64,000 bases of DNA from Apium graveolens (Eukaryota > Streptophyta > Magnoliopsida > Apiales > Apiaceae), in the NCBI RefSeq assembly GCF_009905375.1, contig NC_133650.1, forward strand, positions 173,122,518 to 173,186,517, given 5' to 3'. Position numbers and translations under genes: made by a program. The notes beneath the pieces were generated by a model. The model was not told the DNA's origin. It saw nothing but the letters and a program-made list of their open reading frames with translations, and ran no database searches. Below are positions 1-11,698 of this stretch, in pieces (within the stretch, counting starts at the first letter, position 1; each line of letters begins with the position of its first letter).

Positions 1-46
1 TTCCTAAATCCTCATACATGATTGGACTTAGGACATATCTCTTTCA
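1..46 (-). repeat. 3' LTR start of the Angela-like element (cut by window edge)
   Basis: The first 46 bases match the right end of the LTR at 6463-6508 and end on the plus strand in ctctttca, which is TGAAAGAG as the LTR start on the element strand. The rest of this LTR lies left of the window. Confidence 0.9.
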
Positions 47-57
47 ATCTCCCACTT
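47..57 (-). other. Polypurine tract of the Angela-like element
   Basis: On the minus strand this reads AAGTGGGAGAT directly before the LTR start, the expected place and composition for the plus-strand DNA primer. Confidence 0.75.
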
Positions 58-149
58 GTACTAAAGCCAATCACTCTGGTATCTAATACCCATCTTGTCT
101 TTATGACGATCAAAGTGACTTTGAGAAAGTGGCTTTGTGAGTGGGTCTG

Positions 150-797
150 TTACGTTGTTATGTGTGTCAACTCTCTCGATGTTGACATCTCCTCTATTTT
201 CAACTCAGATTCACCACCAAAAACAAGAAAAATGTCCTGAGTCCTTCGCAAGTACTTAAGGATGTTTTTCACTGCTTTCCAGTGGTCTTCACCTGGATTG
301 GACTGATATTTGCTCGTCACACTAATTAAATAAGCAACATCAGGCCTTGTACACAACATCGCGTACATGATAGATCCTATTGCTGAAGCATAAGGAATCT
401 TACTCATACGCTTTCTTTCCTCAGGTGACTTAGGAGACATTTTTTCGGAAAGGGACACTCCATGGCTCATCGGTATGAGACCTCTTTTGGAGTTTTCCAT
501 GCTAAACCTTTTAAGTACTTTCTGGATGTATGTACCCTGGGTAAGACCTATCATTCTTCTAGATCTATCTCTATAGATCTTCATACCGAGAATGTAGGAT
601 GCTTCTCCCACGTCCTTCATTGTGAAGTTATTTGATAGCCATACTTTGACTGATTGTCGCATCGGTATATCATTTCCTATAAGAAGTATGTCATCCACAT
701 ACAATACAAGAAATGTTACCGCGCTCCCACTAACCTTCTTGTAGACACATGGTTCATCTATGTTTTTGATAACCAAACTCTTTGATTGTCTCATCAA
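150..797 (-). pseudogene. copia pol, C-terminal half of RT, RNase H missing
   Basis: The 215-codon frame continues the reverse transcriptase of the upstream frame (754-2973), from which it is separated by a frameshift in the 754-797 overlap. It contains the catalytic YVDD box (LYVDDILLIGN) and the RT thumb region (CTRPDVAY). It then stops where RNase H should begin: none of the usual RNase H motifs (DAD/TEAEY/DNxxA) is present. A short tail at about 61-120, in another frame, ends in SDWL and a stop, which resembles the natural end of pol in this lineage. The RNase H domain therefore appears to have been removed by an internal deletion. Non-functional. Confidence 0.85.
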
Positions 798-2973
798 AAC
801 GGATGTTCCATCTACGAGAAGCTTTCCTTAAACCATATATGGTTCGCAGCAGCTTACACACTAGGTGTTCATTTCCCTTGGAAAGAAAACCCTCTGGCTG
901 TGTCATATACACTTCCTCTTCAAGTTCCCCATTGAGGAAGGCCATTTTCACGTCCATTTGCCAGATCTCATAGTCGTAGTAAGCAGTAATCGCAAGCAAA
1001 ATCCGAATTGATTTTAACAGGGCTACAGGCGAAAAAGTTTCATCAAAGTCAATCCCTTGCCTTTGTTTGAATCCTTTTGCCACGAGCCTGGCCTTATAGG
1101 TCTCCACCTGGCCATCTGCTCCAATCTTTCTCTTGTATACCCACTTGCACCCAATAGGCTTAACACCTTCAGGCGCCTCAACCAGAGTCCATACTTGGTT
1201 GGTATGCCATTTCTCTGAGTCAACACTACTCATAGCCTCATTATAGGTCACAGGGTCGTCATCATCAATGATTGACAACTCATTGCCATTCTCAATGACA
1301 AGGCCATAATACCTCTCAGGTTGGCGAGACACTCTCCCTTTCCTACGAATGGGCTGTTCCACAGAAGGTTGTTCAGTCTGAATAGGTGTTTCCACTTGAT
1401 CCGTAGTGGTTTGTGCTTCTTGAACTTCATCAAGTTCAATTTTGCTCACACTGTTACCTTCAAGGATAAACTCCTTTTCCAAGAAGGTAGCATGTCTGGA
1501 GACAAACACCCGATGATCGGTGTAAAAGTAATACCCCAAAGTCTCTTTAGGATATCCCATAAAATTACATTTTACGGATCGAGATTCCATCTTATCTGGG
1601 TCAACTTTCTTGACATAAGCTGGACATCCCCAAATCTCAACGTGTTTAAGACTCGATTTCCTTTCTTTCCATATCTCATATGGTGTTTGAGGAATAGATT
1701 TGGAAGGCACCTTATTCAGTAAATATGTTGAGGTTTCCAATGCATAACCCCATAGGAATACTGGAAGATTCGCATAGCTCATCATGGACCGAACCATGTC
1801 TAACAAAGTTCGATTTCTCCTTTCAGATACCCCATTTAACTGTGGAGTATATGGAGGAGTCCACTGAGAGACTATACCATTTTCTTTGAGATAATCTAGA
1901 AACTCTCCATTCAAGTATTCACCACCTCGATCTGATCGAAGAGTTATAATACTGTGTTTGGTTTGTTTCTCCACTTCATGTTTATATTCTTTGAACTTTT
2001 CAAAGGCTTCAGACTTGTGTTTCATCAAATACACATATCCGAATCTAGATCTATCATCTATAAAAGTAATGAAGTACGAAAATCCACACATGGCTTGTGT
2101 AGACATTGGGCCACATACATCTGTGTGTACCAATCCTAGCAAATCGGCAGCCCTCTCTCCATGTCCACTAAATGGAGATTTGGTCATTTTACCCAATAGA
2201 CAAGACTCGCATGTAGGATATGATTCAAAATTAAAGGGGTCAAGTAACCCTTCCTTATGCAATGTCGGCAGTCTATTTTCACTAATATGACCTAGCCTAT
2301 AGTGCCATAAATAGGTCAAATTTTCATCATCTCGTTTTCTTTTATTTGTTTGTTCAATCTGAAGTAAATCATGCTTTACGTCACATACATACAGACCATT
2401 ATTTAAAATGCCACGTCCAAAAAGTACATTATCTCTAAGGATAGAACATTCATTATTCTTAATAATAAATGAAAAACCATCCACATCCAACATAGGAATA
2501 GAAACAATATTCCTCACAATAGAGGGAACGTAATAACAATTATTCAAAATAATAGTTTTGCCCGTAGGCATATGTAAACTAAATGATCCTACAGATATGG
2601 CCGCAACCCTTGCTCCATTGCCCATATGTAGAATCACCTCATCTTTTTCAAGAGTCCTACTTCCCTTTAGTCCTTGCAACAAATTGTAAATATGAGAACC
2701 ACAGGTGGTATCTAATACCCAAGTAGAAATTTGACCTAGTGACATATTAACTTCGATCATGAACATGCCTAAATCAGAAGCGGTAGTCTTACTACCCTTC
2801 TTCTTCTTCAATTCTGCAAGGTAAACCTTGCAGTTCCTCTTCCAGTGCCCCAACTTGTTATAGTGAAAACAAACAGTTAAATTAGGACCAGTCAACTTGT
2901 GAGCATCTAGTATGCTCCGGAGTGATAGTGCAAAAGATATGACGAATATAGTAAATCTATAAATGATAAACAC
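754..2973 (-). pseudogene. copia gag-pol remnant: zinc knuckle, protease, integrase, RT N-terminal half
   Basis: The 739-codon frame reads, in order: a gag N-terminal start (LRSILDAHKLTGPN, about residues 18-31), a CCHC-type knuckle at 35-48 whose second Cys is Tyr, a protease motif at 88-90 reading DTT instead of DTG/DSG, a GAG-pre-integrase zinc region (LWHYRLGH then CESC), the integrase core with its three acidic positions (HTDVCG, RSDRGGEY, SERRNRT), and the N-terminal part of RT (KARLVAKGF to YGLRKAS). The gag start runs straight into the knuckle, so the roughly 200-300 residue capsid region normally between them is absent without a break in frame. The protease and knuckle changes would each impair function. 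The frame ends in RT and continues in 150-797. Confidence 0.88.
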
Positions 2974-4786
2974 ATAACAACACTTAGCAAATATTCAATT
3001 TCATTTCAAAACACTATATGAATCGGGTCTTTATTCATAAGTGTCTCCCACTAGTTTATCTAATTTTTTTTCAACCCCCTAAGTGAAAATTAAGCATTCA
3101 TAATGCTAGTGGGAATAGGGATACTACATTCCATCATACAACCTCAGCTGTGGCACGAAACGTCATGTGATGTTCAATAGGCAGACAACTCTTGTCAATT
3201 ACATCTTATGTTATTCCCTAATATAACTTTAGCCTCTTGAATAATTGAGTCACGGCTGTGGCACGACAAACTCAATATTCTAAGTCAAGTCTAACCCAAT
3301 ATTTCGTACAATTGAATCAGTCTCCAACGGCCCACGGCTGTAGCACATACCGACCTTTAGATTCTAATTCAATGTGCACATATCTATATAATAGACAAGT
3401 ATTTCTTATTTCGAAATCAAAGCCCTCGGCTGTAGCACGAAACGACAATGATTTAAAAATAAGAACCACTTTCTACCATGTTGGAAGGCTATGACCGACA
3501 CAAGCCCGTTGTGTCATTGGCCAATTACTAGTTGATATTATTTAATTTTAGAGGGATTATATTATGTTACAATCATAATCATATTATAAAGAGATTCTTC
3601 CTTTTAAATTAAATATTTCAAATCAATAATCGATAATCAGATGATTCCCAGATCGGGTGGAGCATTGTCAAGAGGCGTCACATAATAACCCTTTCTTACA
3701 GATAGAAATCTGTTGTTGACAGAATCATCCTTTCTCTAAATATTGAAAATTCATATTGTTTCATAAACACAAGAATCTCATGATCGTATTCATAATATTT
3801 ATTGTTAAGGCAAGAAACGATTCCTATTCTAGATTTTCTAGAGCACGCCTTATATTGATTTAAGTTCACCTAAATCTATCATCACATGGTAAACATAGGC
3901 ATATATCTCATATATAAAATTAAATAAACAAGTAAATGTAAAGTGCAATAAAGTAAATATGTTTGGTTATGGCCCCATCCTATGTGATCTTTATCAAGTT
4001 CATGATAAAGATCAAGGTCAATCTAATATGGTGATGGAAATAAATACAACTACTTATTACATAAGTCTTCTTGAGTCTTCAATTACATTACATGATTGAA
4101 AGTAAACCTAATCTAATGAACTTACAAGAATAACTCGAGTTACATTCGAGATTTATGATTACAAAGATTGACGACATGCAAGTCGTATTTAAAACCAAAA
4201 TTAAAACAATTACACTAAGGTCGAAAGGCCATAACCATCCACCATGCTCATACAACACATAAAAGCATTTTAAAACACATAATATGATAATATGATCTTA
4301 ATATATCATATTATCCATGATCTAATCATAAAAAGAAAATATGACAAAAATCAGAAAAATCAGAATCAAATCAGAAAAACAAGAATCACTGTTTACGGGA
4401 AGTAAACGACGTCAAACGCCTTACAGACGAGTCGCTGATAGCTAAAGCTATCTGTTTTGTTCAGACGCTCGTTTACCTATGGAATAGGGTATTTGTTTGC
4501 ATAAATCGGACACCAGACCTAGATTTCAGCAAATCTGCAGCAGCCAATTCAGAATCCGTATGTAATATGATTCTTATAATTAGAACAAACATAAATCATG
4601 TATATATCAGTATATATACAGATCACATAATCATCTTATGATTATAAAACTCACATAAATATCATATATTCAAAACCATACATATATAAGCATATTATAT
4701 CAACATCAAATCATGGCGAATCACGTACATGCTCATATATCGAAAACAGTTAAACACATAAACGAATTAAAAACTTTTCGCAAGTA
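2974..4786 (-). other. Leader of the Angela-like element, no gene
   Basis: This 1.8 kb between the primer-binding site and the gag start has no long open frame in the element sense. Long untranslated leaders are known from BARE-type elements. It carries four copies of a GGCTGTRGCACG motif (see 3145-3446). Confidence 0.6.
3145..3446. repeat. Four dispersed copies of ggctgt(g/a)gcacg in the leader
   Basis: Copies start near 3145 (cagctgtggcacgaaacg), 3253 (cggctgtggcacgac), 3335 (cggctgtagcac) and 3427 (cggctgtagcacgaaacg), about 80-110 bases apart, in otherwise unrelated AT-rich sequence. Confidence 0.75.
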
Positions 4787-4798
4787 GCTCTGATGCCA
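4787..4798 (-). other. Primer-binding site, initiator-Met tRNA type
   Basis: Minus strand reads TGGCATCAGAGC one base after the LTR end. It differs at one base from TGGTATCAGAGC, the complement of the plant initiator-Met tRNA 3' end. Confidence 0.85.
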
Positions 4799-4799
4799 T

Positions 4800-6508
4800 T
4801 GAAGGGTTTTTAGCACATAAACGCAGCGAAAATGTAAATTTAAATCTTAAAAAAAAAACAAAACCCTCCGCAGGATCCATGTGAAAAATAATATTTAATT
4901 CGTAGTTCAGTATATTTACCTTAAGAAGCTTTATGTTAATGAAAAGATGGAGGTCTTTAACGGAGATCCAAAAATGATGAACGGAGATCCTTAGCAGCTG
5001 CTCCTCAAGTGTGAAGCACTCCACCGGTATCCACCAAGAAAATGATGTAATGAAGGAGGAGGAGATGAAGAGAATTAGGGTTTTGTAAATCTTTTTGGTT
5101 GAGGCAAAAATAGGGTCTATAATAGTATATTTATAGGCAAAATTTTCAGTTGAAAATTTTCCCATAAAATATTATTATTATTAACCCTTTATTATTCTCA
5201 TTAATAATTAAAACACCTTTTAATTATTGATCATTTTTCTAAACACTTTAGAAATAATTCTCTCTCTTGATTTAATTTCCAAAAATTAAATTCTTAATTA
5301 ATAATATTAAGAACTTTTTCTTAATTAATTTATAATCAATTAAATCTCATTTAATCAATTATTAAATTTTCCAATTAATTATTTATTTCATAAATAAATA
5401 ATTATCAGCCATTATTAATTAATTTTTCCACCATTAAATCATTCTCTTTTATGGTGTGACCCTGTAGGTTCAATATTAAGCCGGTAGTAGAAATAAATAA
5501 TAATAAAACTATTTTATCAGTATTTATATAAATTCTCTAATTCATTAAATATGATTAATTAATTAATCATATTTATTCTACATCGTGAGGGATACTTCTC
5601 AGCATATCGCGACTATCCGGATAATACGAATTCACTGCTTAAAATACCAAGAACCTATTCAGTGAGTAGTTACTGTACAATCAATTCCTTCTACCCTGCA
5701 ATGTCACGATTAAATACAAGGCATGGAACTTGTGTCAAGCCTATCTTATTTAATCACTTGCTTTCCCATTCACTATGCTTAGTTCTATTTAATGTAAATT
5801 AGAAACTCCTTTCTAATTTGATTCACTCTGGCCAGAGATTCCTGAACTAACATAAGTGGATCAGCATTGAACATTCTCTTCCTACACTGGAAGGGGTAGA
5901 TCCTTTATTGATCATACACTATCTTCGTGTACAAATTCCTATACCCAGTAGAGCCCTTATAATTGTCCCTTGAGACTAAGAACTAAACCAAAGCATAGTT
6001 CAGTGTACACATGATGACTATGATAACCTCAAGTCTAAGGATACTTGTACAACTATCACTATGTGAACAACTGCTGACACGTGAGTGAACTCTATCAGTT
6101 GTTCAGCTGTGTGAGTCATGTTCAGTGAACTTATTCTATAATAATTACCTACATACTAGCTATAGTGTCACCACACAAATGTCTATGAGAACAGACATCC
6201 TTCATAATGAAGCAAGCATAGTATGTACCGATCTTTGCGGATTATTAATTACCAGTTAGTAATCCTATGACCAGGAACTATTTAAGTTTAGGGTTATCAT
6301 CTTTTAGGTCTCATTATTATGATCTCATCACAATCCATAAAAAGCTTTACTCTAAACTGTGGTATATCTAATTTAAACATTTAAATAGATAGAGCCCGCA
6401 ATAAAAACAAAACAAGTCTTTTATTAATATCAATGAAATCAAAACAGATTACATAAAAGTTATTCCTAAATCCTCATACATGATTGGACTTAGGACATAT
6501 CTCTTTCA
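4800..6508 (-). repeat. 5' LTR of the Angela-like element
   Basis: A 1709-base LTR with TG...CA ends on the element strand (TGAAAGAG to CCCTTCA), flanked by the primer-binding site on one side; its outer end matches the partial 3' LTR at 1-46. It is strongly AT-rich between about 5160 and 5600. No coding content is supported. Confidence 0.88.
5127..5136 (-). promoter_or_regulatory. Candidate TATA box in the LTR
   Basis: Minus strand reads CTATAAATAT about 330 bases before the inner LTR end, a plausible distance for the U3/R border of this 1.7 kb LTR. Prediction from motif and position only. Confidence 0.4.
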
Positions 6509-6639
6509 AAAGACTCACTCATAACGATCTAGAATTTGGGTCGATCACTCCACGTAGAATAAATTTGGATGAGAGCCCATTGGCTCTTAATCAGTGACTC
6601 TATTCAAATCAAAAATATATCACTTTAACATTGACACGC

Positions 6640-7056
6640 AGAACACACTATAAATTTACTGTAACTACGACTGCAATACTAACTCTAGGCAATTTTACCT
6701 ATATTTCCCAATACCTCGAAGGGTTCAATATATTTAAGACTCTACTTGTCCTTTCTATTCGAACTCAACCAATCTCTTTCAAGGTAAAACTTTTGCCAAT
6801 ACCAACGATCCTATTTCTATATCCACGCTTTTGATGCAAGTCCGCCTTATTTCTTGGTCTATCCCGAGTTACTTCAACCCCTTTCCAAATCAACACCACT
6901 GCATCATTGGTGAGCTAAATTAACTCAGGACATAACAACATCACTATTCCCCACTTTCTTTCAATAAAGTGAGGACCCACGCTTATGTCCATACAAGGCT
7001 TCGCAAGGTAGCATTCCTATACTAGTATAATAACTGTTAGCATAGAAAACTCAATC
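6640..7056 (-). pseudogene. gypsy integrase C-terminal remnant
   Basis: Minus-strand translation across several frames gives pieces matching the gypsy integrase end: a region like 'YxxSIGMxPxEALYG' (about 6967-7053) and, further on, 'IEPFEVLGNIGKIA', which resembles the 'GPFEILxxVGKVAY' segment (about 6684-6745). Frameshifts and stops separate them, and no chromodomain is visible beyond. It cannot be functional. Confidence 0.65.
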
Positions 7057-7257
7057 AATGGTAGGTGATTACCTCGGTTTCCTTTTAGATCCACAATATA
7101 TATATCCTCAACATATCTTATATCTTCTGAATCGTCTTTTCACTTTAGCCCTTCGTCTACAGATGATAGATGGTACTCACTTTCAACTTAATTTCCAAAC
7201 ATACGAACACTTCTTACTCATTCCCATCAATTAAGGCTGGAAAGTAATCTCATATCT

Positions 7258-7395
7258 TCACTTCTTCTCACCTTCAGGTATTTGAACTCCATATTCCACT
7301 CTTTCCAATTCTTTTATTATCTCTTCAGCAATTTTAATCACATTCAATCCTTTCCTTCTGCACAGGGCATCTGTTACTATATTGGCTTTGCTTAG
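7258..7395 (-). pseudogene. gypsy RNase H end / RNase H-integrase junction remnant
   Basis: A 44-codon stretch starts with ANIVTDALCRRKG, the decayed form of the family hallmark GKANVVADALSRK at the RNase H end, followed by a charged linker that ends at a stop. RNase H upstream is mostly lost; only about 830 bases lie between this motif and the gag knuckles at 8225, far too few for protease, RT and RNase H. Confidence 0.65.
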
Positions 7396-7639
7396 GTGAT
7401 TTTTAATGGAAAGATCGGAATCCTTTGTTTATCTCAGCTAAAATTCATACTGGAAAACTTAGCGTATAGTTACTTCCCTTCTAATCTCCGTGAGGAAATC
7501 CTTGGGCATTTGACACAGACTTTCTTAACCTTTGATTAGCCGAGGATGTTATTAATAAATACATTTTGCTTATCCAAGTACTCCTTATACACTATGTTCT
7601 TTGAATCCTTAGAGACGACTCATACACTTTCTACTCCAT

Positions 7640-7890
7640 ATGATATCACCAAACTTGCAACGCTCATAACTCGTTCTAATCGCAATCTTTGATATGTCCT
7701 CAAGATGGATCTTAAGTTAATCCCCGAGAAGCAACACACTCCTTGAATTAGGTCACATAAATAATCAATTCTTAATAGGGGTTACTTATTCTTATTTGTC
7801 AGCTTTTCCATCGTCTAATAATCAACACGTGATTTCATACATCCATTCTTCTTTTCTATAAAATACATCAATACACAACGCGGAACATAC
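7640..7890 (-). pseudogene. gypsy reverse transcriptase remnant
   Basis: Minus-strand pieces resemble the RT fingers ('VLFVKKKDGSMRMCIDY' counterpart at about 7800-7880, read as VYFIEKKNGCMKS) and the 'RTRYGHYEF' region (about 7650-7685, read as RTSYERCKF). They are short, frameshifted and lack the catalytic YxDD segment. Recognition is by order and spacing, so moderate certainty. Confidence 0.5.
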
Positions 7891-8224
7891 CTTGCCTCAT
7901 TATTCTTTTATTCTGAATCCTGAAGTTTCCTAAGCTAATTACTTGATTCCTACTGGTCATACGATTCAGGGCTTTTGACACCAGCCCGACTCTATACAGT
8001 AACCAATGAGAGATTATATATCATGCTCCGAGGTAATCCTGGTAAGTCATTCGATAAAACCTTTGGGATCTAACTTGTTATCTGGATTCATTTCAACTTA
8101 GGTGCTTTCTTCTTATTATACCTTGCATACGCTAGTCACGCCTTATATTCTTGCTTATGCCCTTGGATACTCATCCTGATATTAGCTTCCGTAGATATTA
8201 CTATTCGCTTCTTCTGGTAATCAA

Positions 8225-8530
8225 TCAGTGCCCTGGTTCCTTGTCAGGGTCTTGAGCAGTTGATCCTTTACTCTTATTATAAGTCTTATCCTTGGGTGTA
8301 CTGGATGTCAAAACTTTTGATGCACTACCTCCCATGCTATCTCGAGACGCACTTCCCCAGTTCTTAGAAACATGTCCCACCTTGCCACAGTTGTAACAAA
8401 TAACTCCTGGATTTTCCACCTTTTATTCTGACACGTAGTGTCCTTTCTGTCCACACCTGAAACATTCAGTGTTTACTTTACACACTCTACCGTGCTGCTT
8501 ACCACATTGCTTACACTCTGTTATAGGTGA
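8225..8530 (-). pseudogene. gypsy gag C-terminus with zinc-knuckle motifs
   Basis: Minus strand encodes, in order, CKQCGKQHGRVC (about 8483-8520), CFRCGQKGHYVSE where a stop occupies the region after the expected last Cys (about 8421-8465), and CYNCGKVGHVSKNW (about 8361-8402), where the last Cys is Trp. This triple arrangement is seen in Tekay/Del-type gag proteins, where the knuckles bind RNA. The final 64 codons form the open frame 8225-8419. Two of three knuckles are damaged. Confidence 0.75.
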
Positions 8531-8755
8531 CTTAACCGACTTGGCTTCATTAGAGCTCACTGAGGTGTTACTAACCATGTTTAAAGAAAGACTTTGCCCT
8601 CTAAATCCTTTGTTCTTATTCCTTCCAACCTTTTTCTGAGACTTTTGGCTAGATCCGCCTTGACCTGATATTTCTTCCGCATCATCTATTTTTCGCTTCT
8701 TATCTTCTTTTTCCTTAACGGATAACTTCTGATCAATCTCAATTACTAAGGCAGC

Positions 8756-9340
8756 CTAAACTGCGGAAGGATACGTGTTAAGTTGCAATGCCACAACTCC
8801 ACTATGAATTTCAGGCTTCAATCCTTGTTGAATCCTCCTTGCCTTCTGAGCTTCAGAGCATACATAATGTGATTCAAACCTAGCCAACTCTGTGAACTTA
8901 GCCTCATATTCAGCTACACTTCTATTGCCTTGCTTCAATTCTAGAAATTCAATCTCCATTTGACTCCGCACACAGTCAGGGAAATACTTTTCCAAAAACA
9001 ACTCAGTAAATCTAGCCCATAGAACAGGGCCTTCTCCTTCTAACGCTCTGGTTGACTCCCACCAATAATTCGCTTCATTTGTCAAGAAATAACTTGCATA
9101 ATCAGTCTTAGAAATTATCGCTTACTTGGACAAGGTTGAAAGCTTTCTCCATCTCTTTTAACCATGCTCCAGCAGTCACTGGATTAGATTCACTTTTAAA
9201 CTCAGGGGGTTTAACCCTCTGGAAAGATTTGAAATTAACACTCTAGTTCACTTCTTGTTGTTGTTGCTACAACAGTAGTTATTGTTGCTGAACCTGTTGG
9301 ATTCACTGCCATTGTTGTTGTTGCTGCTGGTGCAACAAAT
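8756..9340 (-). pseudogene. gypsy gag core (capsid) remnant
   Basis: A 109-codon open frame (8756-9085) carries the retrotransposon gag signature: YWWES, then FLEKYFPDCVRSQMEIEF, then the 'LKQGNRSVAEYEAKFTEL' segment (residues about 46-64). Upstream, 9086-9185 in a shifted frame encodes 'AWLKEMEKAFNLVQVSD', the start of the same domain, and 9240-9335 encodes a glutamine-rich stretch from CAA repeats, as is common ahead of this domain. A frameshift near 9090 and a stop at 8756 break it. It would have formed the virus-like particle core. Confidence 0.8.
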
Positions 9341-10876
9341 CCAGAATTTCATTTATAACTGGGCCTACAACAAAACTACTACTATTTTCTTTAGACTGGG
9401 TAGCTTTCTTGGGTGGCATCTTCCTGTATCAGGAAAATGCTACCCAACCAAAGTACCCATGTCCTTAATATCAGGGTCCATTTATTATAGAAATCTTGAC
9501 TAACAGCACTAGCAACAATAGCAATGATGACAGTAGCAGAATCAACAACAGTACAGGAAAATTGAATTATAAAGAAACCAATCACCGTAGCATGGCTCCT
9601 TACTACAACAACAATTGACTAACTTCTCGTCACTACTCACTTAACACATCACACCAATATGATATACTACGAGTCTTGGATGGCTATATCAACCACCAAT
9701 TACATAGAACAAACTGGTAAATCAAGTCAACTTAAGGAACATTAACTCTACTAAGCACCATAGTCCATATTTCAACCAACCATCCTTCTAAGGATGATTT
9801 CTTGTCACTTACACTTGATCCACCAACCCCTGAATTGCTTTTCCCCGAGGCTATAACTCCCTCATCAGATACTGAACCCTCGCTACTACCCTTATTCTTG
9901 AATAACAACCTGGTATAAGACTTCCATTCCTCCTGATCGTCAACTTTCTTTTACTCCAATAACCAAGACTGTCTAACTACAGAGGTTACTAACGAATTCA
10001 TTGGCATGAAATTTCGAAGTCAAGGAATCAATTTTAAAGGGAGGGAAAAACAAAGAAGATATAGATATGACTGAGAGCAACCATACAAGTACATAAGATG
10101 GCCAGTCTTAGTACCGCACCGTTCACAACACATAACTCGGTGGCGTCCCACCAGACCCTTTGTCACACAAATAAATAGTCAAATCATATGCATTATTTTC
10201 CCCAATCAACCAAAATAATCACTGAGGAAAGAAACAATGTTTAAATAGAAAATTCACAAATATGGAGGGAGAAAATATGATTATAATGGGATCAACAGAA
10301 TCCTAAGTTGCTTACTTCGAATTTGACTTCCTTACAGGAAAAACAAGCAACTTGTTGGATAGTGAACAATTACTCTGGAAATAAAATATGTCACAAGAAA
10401 TACGTATAAGGTTTATGATATAGCAACAATATTGATGCCCATACTTCACGAAATTGGCTGTCATAGCAGCACGACTATAATCATACTATCTGAACTCACC
10501 AAGGTCACAAACTCGGTCCAATAACATTCCTTGACATAGAAAATACGATATTTAGAAATAACGTTGGCGTCTCTTCAGCTGACACATCAAGGATCCGTGC
10601 AAAAGATGAACTCTCGCGTTCAGACTCGTTCTTCTCGAGAGGAAACTAGAAATCTCTATTGGAGCTTACTAATAATACGTATACGAAGGAGACATACTAA
10701 AAGCTAGGGCAGTTCCAGTCAATCCTCGACAAGCGTCAGGGTTTCATCTTAGAAACCCTCGACTAAATTCTTAGACTCGCTCCTCTGATTGAGTTGCTGA
10801 CTCACATCTATATATATAAACCTTCCGGCACTCTTTCGACTCTACCCCTAACCTAAATCAGGGACTCGAGCCTGTA
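9341..10876 (-). other. Leader/5' internal region of the gypsy element, no gene seen
   Basis: About 1.5 kb between the gag start and the primer-binding site. Only short open frames occur on either strand, none recognisable. It contains dispersed short AT-rich stretches and nothing else I can name. Confidence 0.5.
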
Positions 10877-10888
10877 GCTCCAATACCA
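10877..10888 (-). other. Primer-binding site of the degraded gypsy element
   Basis: Minus strand reads TGGTATTGGAGC, two mismatches from the initiator-Met tRNA complement TGGTATCAGAGC, placed between LTR and leader. This sets the approximate inner LTR end at about 10890-10900. Confidence 0.55.
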
Positions 10889-11430
10889 ACTCTGATGGCC
10901 TCAACCCTGGGGTCAGGAGTTGACGTCACCAACAACAACAATAACAAACATAATACAATCAATTTCAGGATAGAATATAAATATGACCCCATTTTCCAAG
11001 ATCTTTTCCAGGTTTAAGTATGATTTAAGCTACAACTATTACAAGACTAACTTACAACAAACCATCCTGACGTAGCTGACCTAATACAGCAACTCATCAG
11101 ACCATCCTTTGTCCAACACAACTTCCTCGGAGGAGCCTGACACGGGAGGAACTGGAGCTCTGCCCTGACTACCACAGAAGAGTCTCCTAGGCATCTGCAA
11201 TACATATATAAAACATTAATTGCTCAGCTATACCACTATATGAATAACAAGTAAAACAATTTTTAATAAAATAGTTATAGGAACAGAATTCATAGTTCAT
11301 TAGAAAACAAGTACAACATGTATAAACTGGATATCAAAAGTAGCATGCTCTGTAAAACAAAAATCAGCAGTCGTGTGTTGTGCATAAATACCAGAGTTCA
11401 ATTTTAGCATGCTATTTTCATCTCCAAATC

Positions 11431-11575
11431 TTCCGTTCCATTACAGGAACCGTAAAACTATTTGTCCCGTTACGGCAATCCAAAACCATTTGTTATGTTA
11501 CTAGAACCTCAATCACTTGTTCCGTTACTGGACCTCAATCACTTGTTCTATTACTGGAACCACAAAACCACAATC
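11431..11575. repeat. Degenerate 26-28 bp tandem repeat
   Basis: Four to five imperfect units built on 'tgttccgttactggaacctc' with a trailing 'aatcact' or 'aaaacca'. The units differ by several substitutions each. Confidence 0.7.
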
Positions 11576-11592
11576 ATATATGTATTGGATGT

Positions 11593-11698
11593 TATCTAGG
11601 GATGGCCGATCAGGCCTCCACATAAATTATCTAGGATAGTTGGCCGGGCTATCACACAAAATGTCTAGGAAAGCTGATCGGGCTTTCAGACAAAATAA
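11593..11698. repeat. Degenerate ~34 bp tandem repeat, three units
   Basis: Three units begin with (a/g)tctagg and continue with 'gccgatcaggcc'-like and 'cacaaaat'-like blocks, starting near 11594, 11629 and 11663. Confidence 0.65.

Larger units (their letters stand above)
1..6508 (-). mobile_element. Ty1/copia LTR retrotransposon, probably Angela-like, partial
   Basis: Read on the minus strand the order is 5' LTR (4800-6508), initiator-Met primer-binding site, long leader, gag-pol remnant, polypurine tract and 3' LTR (1-46, cut by the window edge). The tip at 1-46 repeats the far end of the LTR near 6463-6508, which proves the LTR pair. The domain order protease, integrase, RT is that of copia elements. 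The very long LTR (1.7 kb), long leader and RT wording suggest the Angela (BARE-like) lineage; this is recognition, not a tree. The element is dead: most of gag and of RNase H is missing and pol is frameshifted. It lies against the degraded gypsy element to its right, into which it probably inserted. Confidence 0.85.

Noticed and set aside
4787..4798. Possible tRNA gene fragments at the initiator-Met-like sites (also 23957, 31632, 51957)
   Set aside because: Only the 12-13 base primer-binding complement is present, each right beside an LTR end; no tRNA fold.
4767..5165. 132-codon minus-strand frame crossing the LTR end and primer-binding site
   Set aside because: Spans LTR and leader of the Angela-like element; no recognisable protein, so read as transcript leader.
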